Shown here piece after piece: positions 26,999 to 37,160 of a DNA stretch of 64,000 nucleotides. The position numbers and the translations under genes were made by a program. This DNA is from Alistipes sp. GTDB lineage: Bacteria > Bacteroidota > Bacteroidia > Bacteroidales > Rikenellaceae. Within the stretch, counting starts at the first letter, position 1. Each line of letters begins with the position of its first letter. The notes below the pieces were generated by a model. The model worked only from the letters and a program-made list of their open reading frames with translations, was not told the origin of the DNA and ran no database searches. Location: assembly GCA_017623505.1 (NCBI GenBank), contig JAGAOZ010000005.1:48710-112709 (forward strand), written 5' to 3'.

Positions 26999-28147
26999 AT
27001 GATACGCATACACTCTTTCATCCTTTGGCTACTCGTTTTCGCTTTTAGTTTGACGACGGCTCAGGCGCAACGATACACTCCGGGTATATCGGTTATCGTT
27101 ATTGATGCCGGTCATGGTGGAGCATTTCCGGGTGCTGTATATGGAGGAGTGAAGGAGAAGGATATCAATCTTGCTATTGCTCTGAAGTTGGGTACTCTGC
27201 TCGAGAAAGAGCTTCCCGAAGTAAAGATTGTCTATACTCGTAAAACCGATACCGATTTGGGTTCTACGCTCAACGCTGATTTGACAGCCAGAGCCAATAT
27301 AGCCAATAAGGCCGGCGGAGATTTCTTTATCTCCATTCATGCTAACTCTTCGACAAAAAGCTCTGTTCATGGTACCGAGACCTTGATTATGGGTGAAAGT
27401 TCCAAGGAGGCGAAGTATAACGAGGATGCCATTATTGCCAATAATAAGGACGAGATTATTGATATGTCGGACAGTAATACCGCAGCTATTGTCCGCGCTT
27501 ATATTCAGAATCTCCAATTTACCTACGGACAATATAGCGAGACTATGGCGCGTTTGATGCAGAAACACTATGCTCGTAACGGCCGTAAGTCGCGCGATGT
27601 GCGAGGAGAGTTGCTGAAAGTGCTCTACGCAACCGATATGCCGAGTGTGCTTACCGAGGTTGGCTTTATGTCTAATGCTCAGGAGCTTAAGTATATCACA
27701 TCGGAGAAGGGACAAAATGAAATTGCCCGTATGTTGTGTGATGCTGTTAAGGAGTATGTTGATATTTTCAACTCTCTTTTTGCTTCCGATGAGTCAGCGG
27801 AAGCAGAATCGGATGCTGCGCCGGTAGCGAAGGCGGAGAGTGAGCAGGCGACAGAGCCTATCGCTGAGGCAGAAACTGTTGTTGAATCAGAGCCGGAGCC
27901 TGTGAAAGCAGAGAGAGCTCCAAAGGCTAAATACACAATTCAAATAGCTGTTTCCGAGAAGGAGCTATCGGTTAAAGACCCTTGGTTTAAATCCTATCGA
28001 GGTAAGGTAGTTTGCCGTAAGAAGAGTGGTCGTTTGCCATACAAATACTACTACGGAGAGTTCGCAACAGCCGATGAGGCAAAGGCCGCTCTGCTGGAGG
28101 TAAAGAAGAGTTTCCGTGACGCCTATGTGGTGCCGTTGGAGGATTAA
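26999..28147 (+). CDS. N-acetylmuramoyl-L-alanine amidase (Amidase_3) with SPOR-like C-terminus
   Basis: A 382-residue exported zinc amidase that cuts the bond between MurNAc and the stem peptide of peptidoglycan during cell division. It has a signal peptide (cleavage near TTAQAQ), then the Amidase_3 domain. Zinc and catalytic residues are in VIDAGHGG, GGVKEKDINL (Glu), FISIHANSS (His) and VLTEVGFMSN (Glu). A Glu/Ala-rich low-complexity linker (about residues 258-305) leads to a short C-terminal domain (YTIQIAVSEK to the end) resembling SPOR, which binds denuded glycan. It is the first gene of the long plus-strand run up to 41.4 kb. Confidence 0.92.
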   Translation: MIRIHSFILWLLVFAFSLTTAQAQRYTPGISVIVIDAGHGGAFPGAVYGGVKEKDINLAIALKLGTLLEKELPEVKIVYTRKTDTDLGSTLNADLTARANIANKAGGDFFISIHANSSTKSSVHGTETLIMGESSKEAKYNEDAIIANNKDEIIDMSDSNTAAIVRAYIQNLQFTYGQYSETMARLMQKHYARNGRKSRDVRGELLKVLYATDMPSVLTEVGFMSNAQELKYITSEKGQNEIARMLCDAVKEYVDIFNSLFASDESAEAESDAAPVAKAESEQATEPIAEAETVVESEPEPVKAERAPKAKYTIQIAVSEKELSVKDPWFKSYRGKVVCRKKSGRLPYKYYYGEFATADEAKAALLEVKKSFRDAYVVPLED

Positions 28148-28180
28148 AAGTGTGAAATAATAAAAAAACATAACAGAGAT

Positions 28181-29182
28181 ATGAAAAGAGAGGTTAAAGT
28201 CGGCATATTTGCCGTTGCGGTTCTGCTTGTAGGTTGGGCTGTTGCTCGCTACTTGAAGGGAACAGAAATTTTTAGTACTAACGACAAATACTACGCTCAT
28301 TATGAGCAGGTTGGTGGTATTCAGACAGCCTCACACGTAGTAATCAACGGTGTGCAGGTAGGTACTGTTACGGCTGTTAATTTGGATGAAGACCCGTCGA
28401 AGGGTGTTACTTTGGAGCTTTCGATAGATAACGCCTATCGTATTCCTGCCGACTCTAAGGCGCGTATTTTCAACGATGGATTGATGGGCGGTAAGGCTAT
28501 TGAGATTATCTATGGTACATCGGCGGAGAGTGTTCCTGTGGGAGGTAATATCCCTACGGACCAAAGCCCCGACTTGATGGCTAAGGTTACCGATGAATTT
28601 GAGAATCTGAAGGGTGAAATTACCAATGTCACACAGAATCTTACCAAGACTTTGGAGAATCTGAATAACCTTTTGGAGCAGAATACTGAAGGTATTACCA
28701 GCATCGTTGAGAATGTCGATGGCGTAACGGGTAATATCAACTCTATGTTGGCTAAGGAGAAGCAGCATTTGGAGCAGGCTTTGGCTTCGTTGAGTACATT
28801 CTCGCAAAGTTTGGGCGATAATGCCGCTCAGGTTGATACTATCATCGACAATATGAGTGAGTTCTCTACGCAGTTGGCTGATGCTGAGCTTATTGCCAAA
28901 TTGGAGACTACCGTATCACAACTCAATGAGGTCCTTGACTCTGTTAATGATGAGTCTGGTAGCGTAGGTAAGTTGTTGCATGACACAGCTTTGTATGATA
29001 ATCTTGCCTCATCAAGCGAGAACCTTTCAGCTCTGCTTGCCGATTTGAAGGAGCATCCGGGTCGATATGTTCACTTCTCATTGTTTGGTAGCGATGATGA
29101 GAAAGCTGCAAAGAAAGAGGCCAAAGCAGCTAAAAAAGAACAAAAACGAGCTAAAAAGGAGGCTAAGAAAGCCGACAAATAA
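28181..29182 (+). CDS. MlaD/MCE-family lipid transport protein
   Basis: A 333-residue inner-membrane anchored protein with one N-terminal helix (VGIFAVAVLLVGWAVARYL), then an MCE domain (about residues 38-115: YYAHYEQVGGIQTASHVVINGVQVG, FNDGLMGGKAIEI). A long helical region and a Lys/Ala-rich tail (KKEAKAAKKEQKR) follow. MCE proteins form rings that carry phospholipids between membranes. The usual MlaE permease and MlaF ATPase partners are not next to it. It is 33 nt after the amidase and 18 nt before mutS2. Confidence 0.88.
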   Translation: MKREVKVGIFAVAVLLVGWAVARYLKGTEIFSTNDKYYAHYEQVGGIQTASHVVINGVQVGTVTAVNLDEDPSKGVTLELSIDNAYRIPADSKARIFNDGLMGGKAIEIIYGTSAESVPVGGNIPTDQSPDLMAKVTDEFENLKGEITNVTQNLTKTLENLNNLLEQNTEGITSIVENVDGVTGNINSMLAKEKQHLEQALASLSTFSQSLGDNAAQVDTIIDNMSEFSTQLADAELIAKLETTVSQLNEVLDSVNDESGSVGKLLHDTALYDNLASSSENLSALLADLKEHPGRYVHFSLFGSDDEKAAKKEAKAAKKEQKRAKKEAKKADK

Positions 29183-29200
29183 GATATAACAGACTAAGCA

Positions 29201-31696
29201 ATGATATACCCTCAAAGTTTTGAGCAAAAGATAGGCTTTGACCGTCTGCGTGAGCAGATTGTCTTGCTGTGTAATACACATGCTGGTCGGGCTATCATCG
29301 AGGCAGAGAGCTTCTCTACCTCGCGCTCCGATATTGAGCGTCGTCAGGATATTGCCGATGAGATGAGGGTGTTGTTGATGCTTGAGACTGATGCTCCACG
29401 GGATGAATATCCCGATATGGAGGGCATTATAGCGAAGATTGCCGTCGAAGGAGCTTTCCTTGATGTGGAGGAGTTGGCTCGATTGCGTGTAGCTCTTACG
29501 GCTGTGGGTAATATGGTAGCTTTTGTTATGCAGAGCTCCGAGAGACAGTATCCGCGTCTGCGAGCACGTAGTGAGCACGTCTGTATCTTCCCGGATATTA
29601 TTCGTCGCATCAATCAACTCATTGACGAGGAGTCGCAGATTAAGGATGGGGCCTCGCAGGAGTTACTCTATATCCGCCGTTCTATCCGTGAACATGAGGG
29701 TCAGGTTTCGAAACGTCTTCAGCAGGTGCTGATGAATGCCAAAAAGGCGGGTATCGTCGATGTGGATGCTACTCTCTCGATACGTGATGGCCGCGCCGTT
29801 ATACCTGTCTCTGCCTCTAATAAGCGTAAGCTCAATGGTTTTATTCACGACGAGTCTGCTACGGGCCGTACCTTTTATGTCGAACCTGTTGAGGTCGTCG
29901 AATTGAATAATGCTTTGAAGGAGTTGGAGTATGCCGAGCGTCGTGAGATTGTCCGTTTGCTGACGGAGTTTACCGACGAGATTCGCCCCGACGCAGAGCC
30001 TTTAGCCGCTGCTGCTGAGTATCTTGCCGAGATGGATGCTGTACGTGCAAAGGCACGTTGGGCTATGGAGAATGGCGCGGGAAAACCTATCGTGTCATTG
30101 GATGGTCGCTTGGTGCTGCGTAAGGCATCGCACCCTTTGTTGGCGCAGACTCTTCGCCGCGAGAAAAAAGAGCTTATTCCTCTGGATTTACAACTCGATT
30201 CCGAAAAACATATATTGGTTATCTCAGGTCCTAATGCCGGTGGTAAATCTGTATGTTTGAAGACTACGGGCATTGTTCAGTATATGTTCCAGTGTGGTTT
30301 CCCGGTTACGGCGGGCGAGAATAGTGAGTTGCCGATTTTCGACCATATCTGTATTGATATAGGTGACGAGCAGTCAATGGATAATGACCTTTCGACCTAT
30401 TCGTCACACCTGCTCAATATGAAGAATATGTTGCAGTTAGCTTCTGCTAAGACCTTGGTGCTGATTGATGAGTTTGGCTCTGGTACTGAGCCTGTTATCG
30501 GAGGAGCATTGGCAGAATCTATCCTTGAGAGATTGTTGGAGCGAGGCTCTTACGGAGTTATTACGACGCACTATTCCAATATCAAATATTTCGCTACGGG
30601 TCATGAGGGCGTTGCCAATGGTGCTATGATGTTCGATGTGCAGAATATCCGTCCGTTGTTTAAGCTGGAGCAGGGTAAGCCTGGAAGTTCGTTTGCTATC
30701 GAAATAGCCCGAAAGATAGGTCTGCCGGAAGATATTATTCGCCGTGCCAGCGATAAGGCGGGTAGCGACCATATCAATTTGGAGCGTCAGTTGCGTGAGA
30801 TTGCGCGTGACCGCCACTATTGGTCGCAGAAACGTGATAGAATACGCCAAACCGACCGTAAGGTTGAGGAGTTGGAGTCATCATACGCTTCTCAGCTCTC
30901 TCGTATTAAGGAGGAGCGTCGGGAGATTCTTGGTAAGGCTCGTGAGCAGGCTGAGAAGCTTATTGCCGATGCCAATCGAGAGATTGAGAACACCATCCGC
31001 ACGATTCGTGAGGCGCAAGCTGAAAAGGAGCTTACTCGTTTGGCTCGTAAGGAGTTAGAGGAGTTTAAGCAGGCGGTTGAGAGCGTCGAGAATAGTCAAG
31101 ATAGCCAGAAAGTTGAGCGCGAGATGGAACGCTTGATGCGCCGTCAGGCTCGTCGTGAGGAGGGTAAGAAACGTCGTGGCGAGGCTGTTGAGACACCTAA
31201 GGTTGAGGCTAAACCGGTTGCTAAGGTTATCGAGGTTGGCTCGAAGGTTAAAATTGCGGGCCAAGAGGTTTTGGGTGTCGTTCAAGCCGTGAAGGGCAAG
31301 AAAGCTCAAGTTGCATTTGGTCAGATACTCACCTCTGTCGATTGTGCTAAACTTACGGTGGTTTCCAATGCCGAATATAAGAAATCTATCCGTCCTGTGA
31401 CGCCACGAACAGTCCTTTCGGTGGATATATCGACTCGTAAACTCAACTTCAAAGATAGCGTTGATGTGCGAGGTATGCGCGCCGTTGAGGCTTTGGCTGT
31501 TGTTCAGGATTTGATTGATGATGCTTTGATGGTGGGCGTTGGTGGCGTGACTATTCTTCACGGTAAAGGTACAGGAGCCTTGAAGGAGGAGATACGTCGC
31601 TATTTGAGCACTATCCCTGCTGTTGCATCTGCTAAGGATGAGCATGCGGACCGAGGAGGTGCAGGAATTACAGTTGTACGTTTTCATAATGATTGA
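29201..31696 (+). CDS. mutS2: Endonuclease MutS2
   Basis: An 831-residue MutS2. A MutS-type core without the mismatch-recognition domain leads to an ATPase with Walker A GPNAGGKSV (near residue 345) and Walker B LIDEFGSGTEP. A long coiled coil (about residues 520-640) follows, then a KOW-like segment and a C-terminal Smr nuclease domain with VDVRGMRAVEAL and LHGKGTGAL. The family suppresses homologous recombination and in some bacteria rescues collided ribosomes. It is a separate function from MutL-dependent mismatch repair, although mutL is 5.5 kb downstream in the same run. Confidence 0.94.
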   Translation: MIYPQSFEQKIGFDRLREQIVLLCNTHAGRAIIEAESFSTSRSDIERRQDIADEMRVLLMLETDAPRDEYPDMEGIIAKIAVEGAFLDVEELARLRVALTAVGNMVAFVMQSSERQYPRLRARSEHVCIFPDIIRRINQLIDEESQIKDGASQELLYIRRSIREHEGQVSKRLQQVLMNAKKAGIVDVDATLSIRDGRAVIPVSASNKRKLNGFIHDESATGRTFYVEPVEVVELNNALKELEYAERREIVRLLTEFTDEIRPDAEPLAAAAEYLAEMDAVRAKARWAMENGAGKPIVSLDGRLVLRKASHPLLAQTLRREKKELIPLDLQLDSEKHILVISGPNAGGKSVCLKTTGIVQYMFQCGFPVTAGENSELPIFDHICIDIGDEQSMDNDLSTYSSHLLNMKNMLQLASAKTLVLIDEFGSGTEPVIGGALAESILERLLERGSYGVITTHYSNIKYFATGHEGVANGAMMFDVQNIRPLFKLEQGKPGSSFAIEIARKIGLPEDIIRRASDKAGSDHINLERQLREIARDRHYWSQKRDRIRQTDRKVEELESSYASQLSRIKEERREILGKAREQAEKLIADANREIENTIRTIREAQAEKELTRLARKELEEFKQAVESVENSQDSQKVEREMERLMRRQARREEGKKRRGEAVETPKVEAKPVAKVIEVGSKVKIAGQEVLGVVQAVKGKKAQVAFGQILTSVDCAKLTVVSNAEYKKSIRPVTPRTVLSVDISTRKLNFKDSVDVRGMRAVEALAVVQDLIDDALMVGVGGVTILHGKGTGALKEEIRRYLSTIPAVASAKDEHADRGGAGITVVRFHND

Positions 31697-31733
31697 CCAC
31701 AGGTCGATATAATGATTAGATAGTAAAGAAGTT

Positions 31734-34100
31734 ATGAGATATAAACTCTCGGAAATAGCCAATATTTGTGGAGGAGTGCTCTATGGCGAGGATTGCTTGG
31801 TTGAGGGCGTTGTTACTGATTCGCGTATCAGTGTCTTTGCGACCGATGCTATGTTTGTAGCCATGAGCGGAAAGAATCACGACTCACATGATTACCTTGC
31901 GGCTATGCGCGAGCGAGGTGTGCGTGCCTTTATGGTTGAGCGTTATCAGGCTGAGTGGGCAGGCTGCGGGGTGGGTTATCTCTGTGTTGAGAACTCTTTG
32001 GAGGCTCTCCAGCGTCTGGCTGCTGCGCACCGTGCCTCGTTTGGAGGTGTTGTGGTCGGTATCACAGGCTCCAATGGTAAGACTATCGTTAAGGAGTGGG
32101 TTGCGCGCTCTTTGCCTACGAGCGTCAAGCTCTTTGCTTCGCCAATGAGCTATAATTCGCAGTTAGGAGTTGCACTGTCGCTTTTGATGATTGAGGGCGA
32201 TGAGGATATAGCACTTATTGAGGCCGGTATCTCGGAGGTTGGAGAGATGGAGCGCTTGGAGACGATGATTCGTCCCGATATTGCCGTTTTTACCTCGATA
32301 GGGGATGCTCACCAGTCGAAGTTTGACTCTTTGGAGCAGAAGATTGCGCAGAAATTGATTTTGGCTCGTCGCGCCAAGACTTTTATATATCATAGCCATT
32401 ATGCTGAGCTGGAGGCTCTGTTTGACGGAGTAATCAGCAAGGAGTGCCGAGTCGTCGATGCAGCGCAGAGTGAGTTAAATTGTGAAAGTGTTGTTCGTGA
32501 ACCAATACATATCAACGCTTCATTGGTCAAGAGCCTGTGCGATGTCTTGGGCTATAAGCTTGATGCTCTTGCCTCGTGCGATGTTGCGATGCGTCTGGAG
32601 GTTAAGGAGGGTATTGCAGGCTCTACGATTATTAACGATTCATATAATACCGACGTAAACTCTTTGGCTATCGCACTTGATATGTTGGATGACGTTGCCC
32701 TGGGTGGTAGAAAAGTTGCTATCATTTCCGATATTCTGCATAGCGGTATGAGTAATGATGAACTATACGAGCGTGTTGCCGAGTTGGTCAATAAGGCGGG
32801 TGTAAGCCTTTTGATAGGTGTTGGAGAGAACGTGCGTCGCTACGCCTCACTTTTTGTGTGTGATACCCGTTTCTATAATTCGACAGATGAGTTGTTGCAT
32901 AGCCTTCGACAAGAGGATATTGCCGATAGCACTATACTGCTTAAGGGTAATCGTGAATCACATTTCGAGCGTGTATGCCATCGTTACGAACAGCGTAGCC
33001 ATACGACCACTTTGGAGGTTAATCTCAATGCCATAACCCACAATATCAGTTACTTCCGTCGCTTCTTGCCTAAGGGGCACAAACTTGTCGCTATGGTCAA
33101 GGCTAATAGCTATGGTGCGGGCGATGTGGAGGTTGCACAGCTATTGCAGCGTCTGGGTATTGATTATTTGGCGGTTGCCTTTGCCGACGAGGGTATCCTA
33201 TTGCGCGAGAAGGGTATTACGATGCCTATCGTGGTGTTGAATGCCGATGCCGGCAGTTTCGATAAGATGATAAGCTACTCGCTTGAACCTGAGATTTATA
33301 GCTTTAACTCGCTGAGTGATTTTACGCAGAGCCTTAAGCGTTATGGCCAGAGTTCATACCCTATCCACCTGAAGTTAGATACAGGTATGCACCGTTTGGG
33401 ATTTGTTGAGTCGGAAGTTGATGAGTTGATAACTACGCTGCGTGATAATCGCAATGTGCGTGTCGCATCTATTTTTGCTCACTTGGCGTGTGCCGATATG
33501 CCTGAGGAGGATGCCTATACCCGCCGACAGATAGCTATCTTTGGTAAATTGTCGGGCCGCATTTGTGAGGCTCTACCATATAAAATCCTTCGTCATACGG
33601 CTAACTCAGCCGCTATTGAGCGATTCCCTGAGGCGGCCTTTGATATGTGTCGTTTGGGATTAGGTCTTTATGGCTACGGCTATTGTCATAATGCGGAGCT
33701 ACAAGTCGCATCGACACTTAAGAGCCGTATCGTACAGCTTCGTCGTCGCGTGGCAGGGGAGTCTATTGGCTATGGCCGTAGTCAGATTTTGGAGCGCGAC
33801 TCATTGATTGCAACAGTCCCTATCGGCTATGCCGATGGTTTGGACCGTCATTTGGGCGGTGGCGAGTGGTCTATGCTTGTTGCTGGTCGTCGGGCACCTA
33901 TTGTGGGCCGTGTATGTATGGATAGCTGTATGATTGATGTTACCGATATTGAGGGCGTTCAGGAGGGTAGTGAGGTTATGATTTTCTCTTCTGTGCCGGG
34001 TAATACCGCCGAGGATATGGCGCAGGTGTTGGGTACTATCCCTTACGAGATTCTCACCTCCGTATCAGCTCGTGTTAAACGTATTTATGTTAAGGAGTGA
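31734..34100 (+). CDS. murF-alr: Bifunctional MurF ligase / alanine racemase
   Basis: A 788-residue fusion typical of Bacteroidetes. Residues about 1-420 form MurF, which adds D-Ala-D-Ala to UDP-MurNAc-tripeptide; the P-loop is GITGSNGKTIVKE (112-117) with LIEAGISEVGEM. Residues about 423-788 form alanine racemase, which makes D-alanine. Its PLP lysine is Lys456 (AMVKANSYGAG), its base tyrosine lies in the SIGYGR and IGYADGL region, and GRVCMDSCMID is also present. The fusion couples D-Ala supply and use in the cytoplasm. Its stop overlaps the next start by one nt (TGATG). Confidence 0.95.
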   Translation: MRYKLSEIANICGGVLYGEDCLVEGVVTDSRISVFATDAMFVAMSGKNHDSHDYLAAMRERGVRAFMVERYQAEWAGCGVGYLCVENSLEALQRLAAAHRASFGGVVVGITGSNGKTIVKEWVARSLPTSVKLFASPMSYNSQLGVALSLLMIEGDEDIALIEAGISEVGEMERLETMIRPDIAVFTSIGDAHQSKFDSLEQKIAQKLILARRAKTFIYHSHYAELEALFDGVISKECRVVDAAQSELNCESVVREPIHINASLVKSLCDVLGYKLDALASCDVAMRLEVKEGIAGSTIINDSYNTDVNSLAIALDMLDDVALGGRKVAIISDILHSGMSNDELYERVAELVNKAGVSLLIGVGENVRRYASLFVCDTRFYNSTDELLHSLRQEDIADSTILLKGNRESHFERVCHRYEQRSHTTTLEVNLNAITHNISYFRRFLPKGHKLVAMVKANSYGAGDVEVAQLLQRLGIDYLAVAFADEGILLREKGITMPIVVLNADAGSFDKMISYSLEPEIYSFNSLSDFTQSLKRYGQSSYPIHLKLDTGMHRLGFVESEVDELITTLRDNRNVRVASIFAHLACADMPEEDAYTRRQIAIFGKLSGRICEALPYKILRHTANSAAIERFPEAAFDMCRLGLGLYGYGYCHNAELQVASTLKSRIVQLRRRVAGESIGYGRSQILERDSLIATVPIGYADGLDRHLGGGEWSMLVAGRRAPIVGRVCMDSCMIDVTDIEGVQEGSEVMIFSSVPGNTAEDMAQVLGTIPYEILTSVSARVKRIYVKE

Positions 34101-34816
34101 TGGCAGCAAAAGGTACGTTATATATGATTCCTTGTCCGATTTCGGACTCCCTTTCGCCGTTTGATTGTTTGCCTGCGGCGAATGGAGCCGTGATAGACGG
34201 TTTGGACTATTTTATTGTCGAGAATACCCGCTCGGCTCGTCGTTTTCTTGCTAAGTGTCACATCTCGCGCAAGATTGACGATTTGGAGTTTGTTGAACTT
34301 AACGAGCACACCGTGGCTGGTGCAGCCGTTGAGGCTATGATTCGTCCTCTGCTTGCAGGGCGTTCCGCAGGTGTTATCTCCGAAGCAGGAGTGCCGGGTG
34401 TTGCCGACCCTGGGGCTTTGGTGGTTGAGGTGTGTCATCGTCACGGTATTAAAGTCGTGCCTTTGGTTGGTCCTTCATCCATCCTGCTTGCGATGATGGC
34501 TTCGGGACTCAATGGTCAGTCGTTTGCTTTTAATGGCTATCTGCCTATTAAGCCGGCAGAGCGTGCCAAGGCCCTCAAGACGCTTGAGCGTAGAGCCAAG
34601 GTGGAGCATCAGTCGCAGCTTTTTATTGAGGCGCCATACCGCAATGTAAAGCTTGCAGAGCAGATTTTGGAGGTTTGTGCTGCCGATACACGATTGGTTA
34701 TCGCGTGTGATATTACCTCGCCCGAAGAGTATATCTCGATGAAGAGTGTTGCCGAGTGGCGTCGTGTGTCATTGCCCGATATTGCCAAGCGTCCGACGAT
34801 TTTTATCATCGGGTAG
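34100..34816 (+). CDS. SAM-dependent methyltransferase, RsmI-like tetrapyrrole methylase family
   Basis: A 238-residue protein of the COG0313 tetrapyrrole (TP) methylase family that includes the 16S rRNA methyltransferase RsmI. It has GTLYMIPCPI at the N-terminus, VEVTRS-like FIVENTRSARRFL, SEAGVPGVADPGALVV (the family core motif), PLVGPSSILLAMMASGL, FNGYLPI, and a C-terminal PTIFIIG. It is shorter than E. coli RsmI (286). A GTG three nt upstream (34097) could also serve, but ATG at 34100 in the TGATG overlap is preferred. The target nucleotide is inferred, not shown. Confidence 0.85.
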   Translation: MAAKGTLYMIPCPISDSLSPFDCLPAANGAVIDGLDYFIVENTRSARRFLAKCHISRKIDDLEFVELNEHTVAGAAVEAMIRPLLAGRSAGVISEAGVPGVADPGALVVEVCHRHGIKVVPLVGPSSILLAMMASGLNGQSFAFNGYLPIKPAERAKALKTLERRAKVEHQSQLFIEAPYRNVKLAEQILEVCAADTRLVIACDITSPEEYISMKSVAEWRRVSLPDIAKRPTIFIIG

Positions 34817-34872
34817 GTTGGGCATACTATTTGTGCCATTATATTTAAGGTATAATAGATAAGAATTAAGAT

Positions 34873-35463
34873 ATGATGAGTAAAAAGGTTAAGAATCAAG
34901 GAGTTGATGAGAATGTAAAGGCTCAGGCTAAGGAGCAGTCACAGCAGGAGAATCAAGCTTCGGCTGACACTATGGCAGAGGGCGCTAACGTTGAGTCTGA
35001 CACTATGGCAGAGGGTGACAATATGCCATCTGCGGATGAGCAAGTCGCTCTTTGGCAAGATAAGTATCTGCGTTTGCAGGCAGAGTTCGATAACTATCGT
35101 AAGCGTACATTGCGCGAGAAGATGGAGTTGGTAGAGAGTGGCGGTAAGGATGTTCTGCTCTCTGTGCTTACCGTTTTAGATGATATGTATCGCGCTGTTG
35201 ATGCCTCTGAGAAGAGTGACGATATCAATGCTTTGCGTGAGGGCGAGCGTTTGGTGTTGCATAAGTTTGAGGACATTCTCTCTCAGAAGCATGTTACACC
35301 TATTGAAGCGTTGGGTGTAGAGTTCAATCCCGACTATCATGAGGCGGTAGCTCGTTTTGCTGCTGGTGAGGATAAGCAGGGTAAGGTTATAGATGTTATT
35401 CAGCGTGGTTTTATGTTGGGCGATAAGGTCCTGCGCTATGCTAAGGTTGTTGTAGGCGAGTAA
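34873..35463 (+). CDS. grpE: Nucleotide exchange factor GrpE
   Basis: A 196-residue cochaperone that releases ADP from DnaK. The disordered acidic/Gln-rich N-terminus contains two copies of SDTMAEG-like sequence (see the repeat entry). A long helix (LWQDKYLRLQAEFDNYRKRT) and a C-terminal beta domain with FNPDYHEAVARF and VIQRGFMLGDKVLRYAKVVV follow. dnaJ comes 12 nt later. dnaK is not in the window. An alternative ATG lies one codon downstream (34876). Confidence 0.95.
   Translation: MMSKKVKNQGVDENVKAQAKEQSQQENQASADTMAEGANVESDTMAEGDNMPSADEQVALWQDKYLRLQAEFDNYRKRTLREKMELVESGGKDVLLSVLTVLDDMYRAVDASEKSDDINALREGERLVLHKFEDILSQKHVTPIEALGVEFNPDYHEAVARFAAGEDKQGKVIDVIQRGFMLGDKVLRYAKVVVGE
34964..35015 (+). 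repeat. 19-bp direct repeat inside grpE
   Basis: CTGACACTATGGCAGAGGG occurs perfectly at 34964-34982 and 34997-35015, with an 11-codon period. It encodes duplicated DTMAEG segments in the disordered GrpE N-terminus. It is a likely slippage site for in-frame length change. Confidence 0.85.
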
Positions 35464-35475
35464 TCGGAGTTTACT

Positions 35476-36627
35476 ATGGCAGAGAAAAGAGATTATTACG
35501 AGGTGTTGGGCGTTGAGCGTAACGCCAATGCCGATGAGATAAAAAAGGCCTATCGTAAGGCTGCGATTAAGTATCACCCGGACAAGAATCCGGGCGACAA
35601 GGAGGCTGAGGAGAAGTTCAAGGAGGCTGCCGAGGCTTACGACGTCTTGTCTAATCCCGACAAGCGTGCCCGCTATGACCAGTTTGGTCATGCCGGTATG
35701 GGCGGTGCTGCCGGAGGTGGTTTCTCTGGTGGTTTTGGAGGATTCTCTATGGAGGATATCTTCTCGCAGTTTGGAGATATCTTTGGTGGTCGTTTTGGTG
35801 GTTTCGGCTCTTCATCGAGTCGCGGTAGCCGTGTAAATCGAGGCACAGACATCCGTGTTAAGGTCAAACTTACACTTGCTGAGGTGGCCAACGGTACAAC
35901 CAAGAAACTCAAGATTACCAAGACTATCGCCTGCGATAAGTGTGGCGGTACGGGAGCTAAGGACTCATCGTCATACTCTACTTGTTCGACTTGTAATGGT
36001 GCAGGTTATGTAACACGTGTCGAAAATAGCTTCTTCGGCCGTATCCAGACTCAGGGCGTCTGTCCGACTTGTAACGGTAAGGGTAAGACGATTACCGCAA
36101 AGTGTGACAAATGTTCCGGCGAGGGTGTTGTTCGTGGTGATGAGGTTGTTGAGATTCGTATCCCTGCCGGTGTTGCCGAGGGTATGGCTGTTACCGTATC
36201 GGGTAAGGGTAATGCTCCACGTAACGGCGGTGTGAATGGCGATTTGCTTGTTATGGTCGAGGAGGAGCACAACGCAGAGTTGGTTCGTGACGGCAATGAT
36301 TTGATTCACAATCTGAATCTGCCCGTAACAACCTGTATCTTGGGTGGCGAGGTCGAGGTTCCGACTATTGAGGGCCGTGCCAAGATTAAGATTGCTCCGG
36401 GCACTCACGCCGGTAAGGTGTTGCGTCTGCGTGGTAAGGGTATTCCCGATGTAAACGGCTATGGCCGTGGTGATATTCTTATCGTTGTCGATATTACCAT
36501 CCCGGACTCTCTGACCAAGGAGGAACGCTCGTTGGTTGAGCAGCTCTCTGCACAGCCGCACTTCAAGCGTGCCGAGAGTGTCGAGAAGCAGAATATTTTT
36601 GAGCGAATGAAAAACTTTTTTAGATAG
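35476..36627 (+). CDS. dnaJ: Chaperone DnaJ
   Basis: A 383-residue type I J-protein. The N-terminal J domain has the HPD motif ([10 protein letters not shown]), followed by a Gly/Phe-rich region with GGFGG repeats. The zinc-binding domain has four cysteine pairs ([36 protein letters not shown]). C-terminal substrate-binding domains and a dimerisation tail follow. It stimulates DnaK ATPase in protein folding. It is 12 nt after grpE. Confidence 0.96.
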   Translation: MAEKRDYYEVLGVERNANADEIKKAYRKAAIKYHPDKNPGDKEAEEKFKEAAEAYDVLSNPDKRARYDQFGHAGMGGAAGGGFSGGFGGFSMEDIFSQFGDIFGGRFGGFGSSSSRGSRVNRGTDIRVKVKLTLAEVANGTTKKLKITKTIACDKCGGTGAKDSSSYSTCSTCNGAGYVTRVENSFFGRIQTQGVCPTCNGKGKTITAKCDKCSGEGVVRGDEVVEIRIPAGVAEGMAVTVSGKGNAPRNGGVNGDLLVMVEEEHNAELVRDGNDLIHNLNLPVTTCILGGEVEVPTIEGRAKIKIAPGTHAGKVLRLRGKGIPDVNGYGRGDILIVVDITIPDSLTKEERSLVEQLSAQPHFKRAESVEKQNIFERMKNFFR

Positions 36628-36634
36628 GTAGCTT

Positions 36635-37126
36635 ATGGGACTTTTTTCACCACATAAACGTCGCCCCAACCAGTTTAATTATACCCCGCGATATTACGAC
36701 CCTGAGCAGGAGGCACTCGATGAGCGTCGTGCCGAGCGTTTCGGTGAGAGTAAGCATCAAAGCGAGGAGTATAAGCCGGGTGACCGTATCCGCCTTAAGC
36801 GAGAGATGCGTCAGCAACGTCAGGCCGAGAAGGAGCAGGGTAGTAAGTCTGCCCGCCTGCGTAAGATTGTTCTAATCATCGTAGGTGTGCTGGCTCTGTT
36901 GTGGGTGGCCGATAGGTTTGCCTCTCTGTTTGAGTTGTTTAATGCCGATAAGCAGCAGTCAGAACTCGCTGGCTCTCAGGAGGAACTCCCTGCTGATGAG
37001 ATTCAGCAGATTCGTGAGGATTTGGAGTTCGACCGTAACCGTCCTCGCGTGATTACAGACGATGAGGGTAATCCTCTCTCGGAGGAGGAGGTTGCCAAAA
37101 TGTTCGAGAATCCTTTTGGAGAATAA
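36635..37126 (+). CDS. Small single-pass membrane protein, unknown function
   Basis: A 163-residue protein 7 nt after dnaJ. It has a very basic, Arg/Gln-rich N-terminal half (FNYTPRYYDP, RLKREMRQQRQAEKEQG), one transmembrane helix at about residues 79-97 (IVLIIVGVLALLWVADRF) and an acidic C-terminal tail. The charge pattern suggests that the basic part faces the cytoplasm. I recognise no catalytic motif. The FNYxPRYYDP opening resembles uncharacterised Bacteroidetes proteins placed beside mutL. Confidence 0.75.
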   Translation: MGLFSPHKRRPNQFNYTPRYYDPEQEALDERRAERFGESKHQSEEYKPGDRIRLKREMRQQRQAEKEQGSKSARLRKIVLIIVGVLALLWVADRFASLFELFNADKQQSELAGSQEELPADEIQQIREDLEFDRNRPRVITDDEGNPLSEEEVAKMFENPFGE

Positions 37127-37160
37127 ACAGCTTTAATAGTCTAAGCCCAACCCTTAATTT

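Noticed and set aside
31055-31762. 235-codon antisense frame opposite mutS2
   Set aside because: It mirrors the coiled-coil and Smr regions of mutS2; no family features.
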